Assembly: GCA_025786725.1 (NCBI GenBank)
Contig: JAHLTZ010000009.1
Span: 558,001 to 622,000, forward strand
Direction of reading: 5' to 3'
DNA: 64,000 nucleotides
Source of the DNA: Syncephalis fuscata
Lineage: Eukaryota > Zoopagomycota > Zoopagomycetes > Zoopagales > Piptocephalidaceae
Shown piece after piece: positions 46,596-57,918 of the stretch (positions are counted from its first letter, which is position 1; each line of letters begins with the position of its first letter). A model generated the notes under the pieces. The model was not told the origin of the DNA and made no database searches. It saw only the letters and a program-made list of their open reading frames with translations. Made by a program: the position numbers and the translations under genes.

Positions 46596-49471
46596 TTAAG
46601 AAAAGCTAGACTTAACTCGTCCGATATCCCTAAATGCAATATCCCAATTTTGACGTACAATCTCTATGCTATCACTATCATTCTCGTCGTAATGTATCGT
46701 ACCTTCATATCCTTTGTGATCAATAGCCACGACCACTGGGACCACTTTGTCATAATTGCTTCCAAAGTAGCCTAGCTGTTCACTGGAGCTGGGACATAGA
46801 TTAATTACATACACCGCAGCACAGCCGTAAGTTTGGGCGTATTTTTCGGCACGACAACATTGCTCATCAAATACCGCTTTGGTTGCATCAACCATCAATT
46901 TGAAGCCGTATTTAGGTCTGTTGCGGCCATTATGTACGAGAATGTCTAGTCTTCCATTGTCTTGGCCGCGATCCTTGACTTCCAGGAAGGCTCTGTAGCC
47001 TAATCCTGAGTACGCTTTTGGGAGCAGACTGTTAAGGATAATGCCAAACTCGGCTTGAAACGCATACTCAGACGGAAATCCGCCAACGTTCAAGGATTGC
47101 CTAGCCCAAAGGCGCTGAATAGACAGGTTCTGTATAAATAGGAATTGACCAAACAAATGTCGATATCAATCCATTGTCAATGAGCTCCATACTATATATA
47201 CAACACTCACCTTAATTATATGTTTTAACAACCACCGAGGGTCAAGTTCATCCACGTTCGGTGGCCCTTCAGATAGCTCGATTTCCCGCATACTCATTGT
47301 TTCCAGCATCAAACTGCGAAGAATAGACGCACTGCACTTGGCTGTAGCTGTAAGTCCATCTTCGGCTAGGTCTACAAGAACAATCATTCCCTCCGAGACA
47401 AGGCACTTTGTAGCAAAATCATACGTCTATGGAATTAATCAATTAGTAGGTAAATAAGAACGACGAATTGACAATTGAAACATGAAAGTCAAGATCGTCA
47501 ACTTACCTCGACCTCAGCGGTCTTATTATAAAGGACTTTAATGAGAATAGATTTGGCCCTTTCTGTGAGGTGCTTAAGAGCTTGAATTATGGAGTCATAA
47601 TGTTCCGACGTCCGCGCAGAGCCTGCCAATTGAAGGCTATTACTTTTCCAATCGTCAACAGTAAGGATGGGATTTTCTATTTTCCTTTTTTCAATAAAAC
47701 AGCCACAAACGCCGACAAGACCTTTGTGGCCAGATGTAAGGGCGTAAATGTCTTCTCCGATACCAGCTGCGTCAAATCCAGGCACATGTTTGGCATACTG
47801 GAACATGAGATCTTGAACCTCTTCTTTGGTAAACTGGTCGGCTCCAAAAGTCTGTCCTCCCTCCTCTGAAAACGACGAAATACGGCTTGATAGACCAGAA
47901 TTAGGGCGGGCGAGAAGAAGCTCTCTGATTTTGGAAGTGCCAACAAACGCAAGAGAAAATAGATTAAAGTTGATGCGGTTGCCTTTAAGGGCTCGTAGGG
48001 CGGTTATGAATTCGTTCGTATTTTCTTTAATCCTGTTGTCTTCGTCACCCAGACTAGCCAGATACGAAACTTCGTCAATAATGAGAATCATCTTCTTCGG
48101 ATGGAGCCTCTTTGAAAAGAAATGCTTGAACGTTGCTGAATTCACATTGGCTTTAGAATCAAGGTTGAACCGGATGTTGTCGGCGGCACAAAAGACCATG
48201 CATATGGACTCCCAGAACGCTTGGCTTGTTTGGTTGATTACAACGTTACTATTAAAGGTTACAAGGCGTATTTCGAAATCTTTCCTGGGGCTACCAGTAA
48301 ACTCCAGAAACTTATTCGGATGCTCGGCGAACCACCGCAACAGTGCGTAGCAAAATGTGGATTTGCCACTCTGACGATGACCATCGTAGAGAATAAACCT
48401 GCGCTTGAGAAGGTTCTCTCCAAATTCCTGGACTTGTCTGGGCTCAATATAGAAGTTACTATCCGGGAATACTTCATTAGTGTGCTCAAAGTGACGCGGC
48501 CCTGTAAAAAACCAGCGAGTGGTTGGTTAGACAAATTCACATCCAGTACAGACCACGCTACTAACAACAACAGCCAAAATAACTTACTGTTTAAAGTAGT
48601 AAAATTGTACGCTAGTTCATATTCTTGTTTCAGGCGAGATACTGATCCCTCGTCATAGAAATCACCCTTTCGTTTGAGTAAAAGACTACCTGTAGGAAAA
48701 ATGGGATAAAGTGTGAGAAGACCTGATAATATTTATAACTAGTAACCTAGCAATATTGCGCCCGCACTACTTACCAGGCTTGGGTGGCGCTACAACGATC
48801 AGGGCAGTCCTCTTCCTACCGCCCTTCCCGGCCTCAATAAGCTCTAAAAGTGGAGTATCTTCTTCAATAGGCTCTCTCCGGTTGGTAGCATCTTCGTCGT
48901 TGTTGTAGACTTGGAGTTTGGACGAATCAATACCTTGAAGCTCGTTTCTGAAAGCAACATCAGTGATAAGTATTTTACGAAGGTCGGCAATATCATTGCT
49001 TTGATTGAGATTTGTGATTTTATCAATGCCCAGCTCCGTAAAGCGTGAACTGTTTGGTGAACCTTGAAGGAGCTTGACCCAGACGGCCGACATCACTTCA
49101 GGTGCTGCTGAGACTGGCTGATCTTGATCTGCAATAGAAAGAAAGGAACAAGGTTACAGGCAACGGTGAGGTCAGGTAGTGCTAGAGTAAGAACGAAGAC
49201 GTCGAGAAAGAGAAAGCGAGTAAGAGATATAAAGGGCGACAAGAGCCACGTAGACTCATGCGCCAGCCTGACAGCAATGACAAGCAGAGGCGTGAGACAC
49301 GAGACGGCTCATAGTTCTCTTTTTGACGTCTTGCAGATGTCAAAATAGGCGCAGAGCAGATAGAAGGTGCATGGGACGGAGAGAAGAAGTGTCTATTGCT
49401 GTTGGGATGAGTTTACCTTGAACGATACGAGACGCTTCTTCAAGAAGTCTTTTAAGCACTTTGGAAGACAT
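46596..49471 (-). CDS. Crinkler (CRN) family protein: CRN header, P-loop NTPase, restriction-type nuclease
   Basis: CRN proteins are candidate effectors or intracellular conflict proteins of oomycetes and early-diverging fungi; several act in nuclei. Six exons. Exon 1 (MSSKVLKRLLEEAS) starts at ATG 49471. The ubiquitin-like header starts VWVKLLQG and has ADLRK, LQVYNN, EEDTPLLELI and RTALIVVAPPKPG, the counterpart of the oomycete HVLVxxP end. The NTPase domain has Walker A GHRQSGKST (about 48355-48384) and Walker B ILIIDEV (about 48075-48095), then a sensor-like LAFVGTSKIREL. The C-terminal domain (46596-47130) has a PD-(D/E)xK-like core, GRLDILVHNG followed by YGFKLMVDATK. No signal peptide, as usual for fungal CRNs. 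The gene is GC-richer than its surroundings and lies next to a MULE remnant, which hints at transfer or mobility. No frame break seen. Confidence 0.9.
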
Positions 49472-50222
49472 TGTGCAGAATTGATAGAAAGATGCCAACG
49501 GTACCAAACATACTAGAGGAATTGAAGAGGCTAACGGGAGTGAGGATGAGGTGAGGTGATAGAAGCTGATAGCGTGTAAAAGTGGATGAGACGAAAAACA
49601 AAAAGAAAAAGAGCCGCGCGTGACGAAACGCGACTTGGCAAAGAAAAAAGTTTATGGCAGATCTCTATCAATCCTGTTACTGGTTGGTTTATCACAATGT
49701 GCAGTCACTATATTTAGGATTGCGTCATTTTACTAATAGGTAGCGATTATGTTATTGAGCTATTAGATTTTGAAAAGTAGAGAATGGTAATTTACTGGAC
49801 GTCATCTGCCTTTTAGTCTCAATTGCCACATGTCCTTCCTACAGCAATTGCTATCTCATTTCGACCTGCCCACTCGTCCAGTCAATGAACAAACAGATTC
49901 AACGTCTTTGAGCATGGCTGGAAGCACGCCGAGCGGTGTGCTAGAACTACACCAGCCAAGCTTTCCACTAGCTCGCTGTAGCGCATGCTTGCCTATATCC
50001 AAAGTTATATCCTCTGCTCCAATGTCGGCGGTTGTGTAGGCGATGCATTGGCGAGCTGGCAGAAGCAAAGAAACAAGACATGATCTTGTCAACTGGACCA
50101 CCCAACGCTCATTTTGTTCGGCTTTGTTGCAACACGCCCCATATTGTATCAATAATGTAACTTGGAAAACAGTTATGGCTTTATTTCTTTGATCTTTTTC
50201 ATAGCAAGCTATTAAATCCAAT
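49472..50222. other. Intergenic upstream of CRN gene
   Basis: The CRN promoter region is purine-rich on the plus strand (GAAAAAGAGCC, AAAGAAAAAAG near 49600-49650). Open frames on both strands in 49830-50335 overlap each other and show no domain; I leave them uncalled. Confidence 0.4.
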
Positions 50223-50474
50223 CTAACAAGCAGGCCTAGAACAGCATCCAGGATATGGCGCATCGGGATCTCCAGGAATTCTACCACATCCAGGCGAAGG
50301 GACAAAACCAGGACAGCCAACACCGCTATTAGCATTAATCATACGAATACATGTCTTTGTTTTCGTCGATTTAGCAACAGCCCGACGGAGTAGACGAGAA
50401 TCGGCATCCGCCATAGCTGCACTGGTTACAAGCACCACGACAAGAGCACAGAAAACGGTGATATAAATCTTCAT
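50223..50474 (-). CDS. Small secreted Cys/Pro/Gly-rich peptide
   Basis: 83-residue product with a clear signal peptide (MKIYITVFCALVVVLVTSAAMA) and a dibasic RR at about residue 30, a possible Kex2-type cleavage site. The mature end is rich in Cys, Pro and Gly (GCPGFVPSPGCG, PYPGCCSRPAC) with six Cys after the signal peptide. This resembles fungal secreted effector-type peptides; function unknown. It lies between the CRN gene and the two secreted kinase-fold genes. Confidence 0.65.
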   Translation of the reverse strand: MKIYITVFCALVVVLVTSAAMADADSRLLRRAVAKSTKTKTCIRMINANSGVGCPGFVPSPGCGRIPGDPDAPYPGCCSRPAC

Positions 50475-51099
50475 GGTAACGGCTGCCTAATAAAATAAAT
50501 AGACAATCAAACAAATGTAAATATGTATACGCCAAAAGATATATAATAGATAATAAGGTGATAGAAAACATAAAAAATTAAACAAATGTAAAGATATATA
50601 TAATAAAATACAGTTAATAGAAAAATAGAATGTCGATGCAAGGAGTAATATTTACTGCTCATTCTCCTTTACATGCATGCGTAATTGGCGATCATTTACA
50701 CATTTATGCAATTGTTTTCTCACAGTAATAAATTTCATATATTACGACGTTATTTACGAAATATCCAATGGAATGATTATCATAATACTTTTTAAATAAT
50801 AATAATGAAAATCTAGTGTAATATGCTAACTAATAAACTGTATTGCAATAAGTACTTTATTTTTGGTTTATTGAATAATGTGCACCGTAACCTTTTATGG
50901 ATGAAATGCGTGGTTATCAGATGTTAATGAGCGTGCTTGTTTCAAATATCAACAGAATCAGCACTATTTTAGTCATTCATACTTGTATCTATGCGAATTC
51001 GCGTGCTATTCTGAAACTAGTCGTGATTTAAACAAAATAAATACGGAATGATATTTGATGGTATACCACATTATTAGGTTTCTTGTTTGTCGCTCCAAT
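50475..51099. other. Intergenic between divergent secreted-protein genes
   Basis: AT-rich divergent promoter region; no element recognised. Confidence 0.5.
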
Positions 51100-52465
51100 A
51101 TGAAAAAATTTATTGTTACTTATTGGCTATTCACTAATTTGTTCTGGCCAGCAATGCCTGTATTGGCAATGGATGATGAACCTGTGCAGAGACCATCCAT
51201 AATAGCACCATGGTCGATTACAAAACAAGAGAATCAGCCACCCCCATTTCCCGCAGACGGAATAAACCCCTCACAGCAATCGTCTATTTTGTTAGGTCGT
51301 GGTCCACAATTGCCAGACTATGCACCTAACGGATTGGCTCTTAAAGACTCAGGAGATTACGATGCGTATGGGCAGCGTGGCTTAATGGTTACCGAATGGT
51401 TACACCACGATGAGCAAACATCAACTGCCATGGTTTTTTTCCGTAATACTCGAGGATTACTAAAATGCACCAAAAATATTGAAGCAATTAATAAAGAATT
51501 AAGCATATTAAAAGTAGGCCATTACAACTATCGTTAAGGTTGATTAATATAATATTATGTAGAAAATTGAACAAGGTCCACAAAGCTCAGATACATTTTT
51601 GATGGCTAGCATTAATCGAGTTGCTCGTTTTTTGCACATATTTCCGCAAAACAAGTTGCGTTGTTTAATTACATCTCAATCGAGTAAAGTTACATTTGGC
51701 CAATATACTGCAAAGCTTACTTATGAAGAAAAACTCTGTTTTATGCCTCTGCTTTTCAAACAATTGATCCAAGGTAAACATCAAAAAATGTGCACCATCT
51801 ATTTACTAATGCCAAATTACTAGCGGCTTCGTTTTTACATTATGTTGGTATAGCACATAGTAATATTAATCCGGATAGTAAGTTATTGTAGTAGCTACAT
51901 TTATTGTTTTACTTATTATATTTAAACTATTACCAGATGTTTGTATGTTTTTAGATGATTACGAAAAACCAGAGTTGATGCTAGTCAACTATTCCGCCGT
52001 TTCTTTTCTTTTAAATCTAAAGGTGCTGAAGATGTACAGCATCAAGTACCGCGCGGTTCTACTTTTGGATATGACTCGCCGGAATCCATTGTCTATCCAG
52101 CGGTTAATCTTCTGAAACGCGATGCTTGGGCTATCGGAATGACCCTCTATACCGGCTTCACAGGGATCCCTTTTTATGGATTTACTTTAGAAAAACAAAA
52201 GGTGGTTGCGCTGTCCAGAAACGACTATAGCAAGGTTTTAATAGATGCCTACTATTTTGGTCGTGGCCAAGAAGAGCCGATTAAATTGGACGTGGATTCA
52301 CAACTGAGTTTTCGCTCATTTGGGCCACAAGCCATCAGACTACTTATCTCCGATCCAGCCTATCGCCCAACTCCTCTCGCCATGCTAAATATGTTGACGC
52401 GTTCAGCTAATCAGGCTTCGTCAAAAACAGATACTTATTTAGCTGAAACAGCATTTAAATCTTAG
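51100..52465 (+). CDS. Secreted kinase-fold protein, probable pseudokinase (copy 2)
   Basis: ATG 51100 begins MKKFIVTYWLFTNLFW with a signal peptide to about residue 23. A Pro-rich linker leads to a DAYGQRGL block shared with the gene at 19813-21078. About four exons; introns near 51510-51550, 51774-51830 and 51880-51935. The kinase-like C-lobe reads LHYVGIAHSNINPD in place of HRDLKPEN (catalytic Asp replaced), MLVNYS in place of DFG, YDSPES in place of APE, then DAWAIGMTLY and a closing YRPT. One missing-base break near 52000, in a CC run. Phosphotransfer is unlikely. A further secreted kinase-like gene follows 480 bp downstream on the same strand, suggesting local duplication. A role outside the cell is inference. 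Confidence 0.73.
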
Positions 52466-52947
52466 ATATTTACGAAAATAAGTGCTGCACATAAGGGGTT
52501 TAATTAATAAACTGATAATAAATGGATTAAGCTGATGGGTTGTTACATTGGCAATAATTATCGCATATAAATAGAACTGCCATGTATCAATTTCAAATCA
52601 ACGTGATACTTTTTAGTACAATTATGATGATTCTAAATGCTTTAGCCAAACTTGCCCACTACGACCTAATGAGACCATGCTATATTGGAAATATTGATTT
52701 GAACTAGCGCAACTACTTTGGTTGCCGGAGTATTAATAGGTATCAGGCACCAATTTAGGTAAACATGGGACATGCCAGAGGTGCAAGCTAGAAATGGCTG
52801 GTGGCCACATGGCATATCTTTGCTATAAAACATGCCAGGGACTCTAGGCAACTCAATAGTCCTGCATTGCTTCTCCAACCTCCAGCGCCTTTCTTTTAGA
52901 ATAACTTGGCTTCTTCATCTTCTCAAAACTATAAATACGCCAGCATA
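52466..52947. other. Intergenic between the two secreted kinase-fold genes
   Basis: Presumed promoter of the downstream gene; no element recognised. Confidence 0.4.
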
Positions 52948-53886
52948 ATGACTTTTGATCGTAAATCCATTTTCATGACTTTTGCCAGCATGGTGCTTTT
53001 GGCATCAAGCGCTATAGGCTCAAATATACCTTTGGACCATTACAAATCAAGTATGATAGCTGATGTCATTACATATTTTATACTTGGGCTAATTGATAAT
53101 CTCAAATCAAATAGAATTTACGGAAACATCGATGCTTCCTCGTTATAACAAGAACGACAACACCTATTCTTTATGTGCATTGTCCAACAAGCTTCCAAAA
53201 AGCTTTGATGTGATAGAGGTATGCTTGAATAACATTAGCTATTCTTATATTTATACCGCTTAAATACAGAGTCTCTACACAGGCCGTGCTCCTCAGGATG
53301 CCAATATTGCTATTGGTAAAATGTATTTTAGCATTCCTATTAGAAAGACTCAAGGTAACGGACAAACCTGCTACATTATGCAATACGAGGACACCACTCC
53401 ATTAGAGTACTTTTTCTTAGGCAATCGTCCTAATTATAATCATGATCAGGTGTTAGATATAATTAAGCAAATCGTAACAGGTAGGCAATGATAGCCCAAA
53501 AAGACACTGATTTTAACATATTATCAATTAGCTGTGAAGTACATGAAGGCAAAAGGCTGGATATACAACGAAAATATAACTCATGGTAAGTGACTGACTA
53601 GTCTTTTATTTAATTATTAACTTGTTTACTAGGCGGTGGCGTCAGTAAGAATGGAATCGTAAAGTTTACCAACTTTGATCGTACTTATTCCTGGGATCTG
53701 GCAGGAATTCCAGCAGATCAAATGCGGCTAAAAGTAAACAATATCAATACAGCTTTTTATCAAGCAATTGCCCAATGCTACATGAAGGCAATGGGCATGA
53801 CTAATGCTCAAGAGGCATTACGCGATGTTGAGAACGCTTATGCAGAAGTCAGAGTAGATTTTAAGCTACCAGAACATAGCCCATAA
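52948..53886 (+). CDS. Secreted kinase-fold protein, degenerate (copy 3)
   Basis: ATG 52948 (MTFDRKSIFMTFASMVLL) encodes a signal peptide ending near AIGS. After a frame discontinuity around 53050-53120 (an unrecognised intron or sequence error), the reading continues FTETSMLPRYNKND and, across introns near 53220-53271, 53481-53531 and 53585-53632, as a kinase-like fold. GKMYFSIPIRK resembles the N-lobe strand with Lys, and CYIMQYEDTTPLEYFF resembles a hinge. GWIYNENITHGG stands where HGDIKPDN would be, and IVKFTNFDRTYSW where the DFG segment would be. No APE motif is visible and the C-lobe is short, ending HSP at TAA 53884-53886. Catalytic residues are absent. Similarity to copies 1 and 2 is mainly architectural. 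Confidence 0.62.
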
Positions 53887-54231
53887 TAATGCATATTAAG
53901 AAATATTTTCTATTTGAATTACATTTAATTTGGTTTATTACAATAGAGTAACTTTCATAAATAAAATTTAAAACAATAAACGAATAATTTTAAGCTTTAT
54001 CTTGTTATTCAGTTTTTGTAATTGCATAACTATTACTATTTAATGATCGATATTAGGACAGTGTAATAAGTAGCAATATTGTGTATTTCATTTATATTGG
54101 TTTTGTATTTAATCAATCCTTACGTTTTAATATTCTATCACATTTGTTTTAGTTTTTTAGTTTTTTTCTTCTCTACACTTTTAGTTGTTTGTAGTCCAAT
54201 TAAAAATACATTTATTACTAACATTAGCATT
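53887..54231. other. Intergenic upstream of CutA
   Basis: AT-rich, T-rich just before the CutA start (about 54140-54185). No element recognised. Confidence 0.5.
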
Positions 54232-54718
54232 ATGTTCGATGGCAAAGACGCAGCAATAAAAACTACACCAGACGCATCAGTTGTTTATGTTACTTGTCCA
54301 AACGAAAAGACTGCCAAAGAATTGGCCCATGGATTGTTACAAAAACACTATGCTGCATGTGTATCCATAATACCTGGCATTACTTCTATTTACTGTATGA
54401 CTCAATAGTTCTAAAGTATATTACACAGCTAATTGCCAATAAATATAGGGTGGAAGAATGCAATAGAAGAAGATACAGAATTGATTTTAATGATAAAAAC
54501 TACAACTGATTGTTTAGCCGCGTTAACAGACTACGTCAATCTACACCATCCATACGATGTACCAGAAGTTATTGCTCTTCCGGTAAAGTTTATGTACCAA
54601 CTTAAGTTATATTATACTAAGATTATTATAGATCCAAGGAGGTAATCCCAGCTATCTTCAATGGTTAGCCACAAGTGTTACATCGCCAAACAATGATAAT
54701 ACAAATAATACAGAATAA
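54232..54718 (+). CDS. CutA family protein
   Basis: Small trimeric ferredoxin-like protein linked in bacteria to divalent cation tolerance; role in fungi unclear. ATG 54232 starts [10 protein letters not shown]. Family marks: [34 protein letters not shown], then after an intron (about 54395-54449) [29 protein letters not shown] and, after a second intron, [14 protein letters not shown]. It ends NNTE at TAA 54716-54718. Length of about 120 residues fits the family. An open frame extends upstream of the ATG and is hydrophobic, but it lacks an ATG, so I keep the internal start. Confidence 0.95.
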
Positions 54719-55196
54719 ATCTGGTTTTATTTTATTTTGACTCCCACATCTATCCCCAAAGCACAATTTGTTCCAATCAAAGCCATGCCGTTATAATGCA
54801 CAACATAGTTATATTACTTCCTATTAAAATATTGTTAATAAATTGATTAAATAAATAATGTAACATACCATTTGATTTTATTAAAACATTTGAGGTTGAT
54901 TATTATTGTTGTTGGCTATGTGTAGAAAGGTTGATCAAATATTAATAGAAGCCATATGATTGCGATTCCATGCCATTCCGCATTTGTTGGTATTGTGGCG
55001 TTAATATATACATGCTATGTACCATTTTATTTTTAACTTTTAACTTTTAGTACTTGTTAATTGAGTTAAATAAACTGCATCATCATATAAAATATTGTGT
55101 GTCATTTAACAACAGTATACTATCTAATTAAATTTATCAATTATCATAGTATGATTTGTGGTTAAAATGGCTATTTTTAATAACATCCAATCTATT
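54719..55196. other. Intergenic
   Basis: AT-rich; nothing recognised. Confidence 0.5.
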
Positions 55197-55957
55197 GAAC
55201 ATGATAGTGGGTGGTGAGTGACATCAGTCATCAAATACTTATTATTGTAAATTTATTATCCAGTATGCATATATCATCACAGTATGTGTTATTACTATAT
55301 ATACCCGTCACTTTGCTTGATAAACATTAAAATCATAACTAATTGACATGATCTAATTTATTTATAAATAATCTTAATAAAACATAATTCCGTTCATATT
55401 CATATTATATGTTCTATCAATATAGTCCAGTGAACAAACTAAGTGCGATAAGTTAATTTTATTAATAAAAAAGCTGGAACCATACCGACAATGACTATAG
55501 ACAGCGTATTGCCAATATATAATAAAATGATAAACGTTATAATGAATATGCAATATTGAGCGAGATTAGCAATGTTCTAGTTATTGAGCACATATGCATG
55601 ATCAATGAGCGGAGTTAATCGACATTTATTAATAATAGTGCTAGAACAAAAATAAAAAAGCTTTGAATAGAGGAAGGCTATAAGAGTATATAATGATATC
55701 TAAAATGATAAGTGTATGGTAAGAAAGTACATAAAACAATGAAGTTATAGTGCATACAATGCAATGAGTTGAATAAGTGGAGTATATTGCTGCATATAAT
55801 AAATAGAATGTGTCTAGTGTATCTTAGAATGATATATAGTAGTGTGGGATAGAATGAAAATAATATAAATAAATGGTGGATATATACATATTGGATAATA
55901 AATCTATGATGATAAGTATTTTAAATCCTGATGTGAATTACTCCTAGTTTCATGTTC
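55197..55957. mobile_element. MITE with about 80-bp terminal inverted repeats
   Basis: The left end (55197-55275, GAACATGATAGTGGGTGGTG...) reappears as its reverse complement at 55880-55957 (...ATCCTGATGTGAATTACTCC to CATGTTC). The roughly 600 bp between them have no coding capacity. Other pieces of the same family lie at 22789, 27745 and 62350. No clear target-site duplication was found. Confidence 0.75.
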
Positions 55958-56737
55958 TACAAAAAAAAGTTTAATTTAAAGTGTAAATATTATTAAATGT
56001 AGTCATTTGACCACCAACAAAACAATAAATGACTTATAAACTGTTTAATGTGAAAAATATTATTTTATTTAGTTAATAAATAATGTAATATATACGATCT
56101 ATAAATTGAATGACATTGTACATAAAAGACTATGAATAAATTGAAATATAGATGAGGGAATGGTTCAAGTGGTGGAATAAAAGAAAGAGTAAAAATCAAT
56201 AGCATAAAAGCAAATATATTCATAGAGTATGTTATCAGTAAAACAATGGCTGTAATAAGAAGAATAGATAACAAACAATAGAGACAAATATATTCATAAA
56301 ACAATGTCACTGGTAAAATAAGAAGGATGAATATTAATGCATAAACAAATGTCATTATCGTAGAACATGATATTATAATTGACAGCTAAACTTTTAAGCA
56401 TTAAATTCGATATATAAGCAACAGTGTTTATTGAATGTTAAATAAAATACTTGTAAACATACCTATTCTAAACTACGCCTTGTATATATAATTAAATAGT
56501 GATTTACCAAGAAAGAAAGCAACAGAGCTAACAAAAAAGATTAGTGTAAATGGTTATACCTAACACACCACTTGAGTAAAATAAATGTTTAAATTATTAC
56601 TAATGCAATGCTCTGTTACATTTAATTTTGGCATAAAGGCAAAGCTCTCACAGAGTCGTTTTCCTTCTCACGCACTTTTACTTTTTTATTGATACTTTTA
56701 TTGCACAACACATTTGTTGATCGATCAACACAACACT
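55958..56737. other. Intergenic, Aly/REF promoter at right end
   Basis: AT-rich. A minus-strand hydrophobic frame at 56065-56355 is probably composition-driven and is not called. Confidence 0.5.
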
Positions 56738-57724
56738 ATGGCAAATCTAATGGATATGGCACTCGATGATGTGATTCGTCAAGAATCAACAGCCAAAAAG
56801 AGTAATGGTAATAATAATAACAATAGGCGTCGCAATACGCGTAACCAAAATAAAGACGGTGGTAATGTCCGCCGTCGAGATCGCGGCAATAATCGCCAGA
56901 CACCTTACGCACGATCGGTAAGGAATAATGTGGACAGCCATGCGAGACGAAGCAGTACTAAAGCCAATTGTCCGTGGGGGTCGATGTAGGCGCGACAGGG
57001 TAATTCAGATGAGACTTGGACGCATGATCTATATGAAGGCAAAGGTGCCACGCGTGCTCAACCAGACGCACGGACTGAAATTAGTGGAAAGAAAGATGGC
57101 GGGCAACAACAACAGCAATTTACCGTTAGCTTTCGCGGTGCCGCCTCATCTAACGGCACTAATGGTCAAGATGCTACTAGCAATGCCACCGGAAGCCGTG
57201 TGACCGTCAAAAATTTGCATTATGATGTATCTAAAGACGATTTGAATGTAGGTATATCATACAGAGCGATAGTCTGTGTTTTTAACTGTTTTTCAATTAA
57301 TGCTATTATAATAGGAGTTGTTTGGTAAAGTAGGCTCTGTCAAGAAGGTCTTTATGCACTATGACAAAGCAGGTCGATCGACCGGTGTGGCCGATATCAT
57401 ATTTGCTGATGGCGATAGTGCTCGGCGATCTATTGAACGCTACGATCGAGTCACGCTTGATGGTAAGCTGGTTATTAATAGTATATGCACTAAGTGAAAC
57501 TATGAAACTGATCTGGATTATTGATGGTTATAATAGGCAAACCAATGTCAATATCCTATACTGATGGTAAAGATAGCAATCGTGGTCGCACTTCGATTCT
57601 AGATCGATTGGGCGGTAAAGTGTAAGCATATTACATGAATTAGTATAAACATCATAATAACTAATATTTATTAATGTCTATAAATAGTACGAATAATGAA
57701 GGTAGTCCACGAGGTAACCGTCGC

Positions 57725-57755
<31 letters not shown>

Positions 57756-57918
57756 CAGCAATGGTTCAGGTCAATCAAATCAGCGTCGTCAACAACAAGG
57801 TCGTGGTCGACAAAATAACCAGCGAAGACGCAATCAGCAAAAACAAGAACCGAAATCGGCTGAAGAATTGGATCAGGAATTAGATGGCTATATGCAAGTA
57901 GATGTTCTTGCACAATAA
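56738..57918 (+). CDS. mRNA export adaptor Aly/REF (Yra1 homolog)
   Basis: TREX-complex RNA-binding adaptor that links the UAP56/Sub2 helicase to the mRNA export receptor in the nucleus. The N-terminal helix MANLMDMALDDVIRQ is the UAP56-binding motif, followed by an Arg/Asn-rich RNA-binding region. A 72-nt intron (56918-56989) removes an apparent stop and joins to ETWTHDLYEG. The RRM covers VTVKNLHYDVSKDDLN, intron, ELFGKVGSVKKVFMHYD (RNP-like), GVADIIFADGDSARRSIERY and LDGKPMSISY. The C-terminal region has a poly-Asn run from (AAC)n and one missing-base break near 57755. It ends in the second conserved helix, SAEELDQELDGYM, at TAA 57916-57918. A second TREX-related gene (THOC1) is in this window. 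Confidence 0.95.
57725..57757 (+). repeat. (AAC)n in-frame microsatellite in Aly/REF
   Basis: About ten AAC codons (poly-Asn); the adjacent frame break suggests length or base-call uncertainty here. Confidence 0.9.

Noticed and set aside
47826-48658. Plus-strand frames opposite the CRN gene
   Set aside because: Antisense shadows of GC-richer coding DNA.
49830-50335. Overlapping frames on both strands (69 and 159 codons)
   Set aside because: Neither shows a domain; the minus frame has no natural start and overlaps the secreted peptide gene in another frame.
56065-56355. Minus-strand 96-codon hydrophobic frame
   Set aside because: Composition of AT-rich DNA yields Ile/Leu/Phe-rich frames; no conserved feature.
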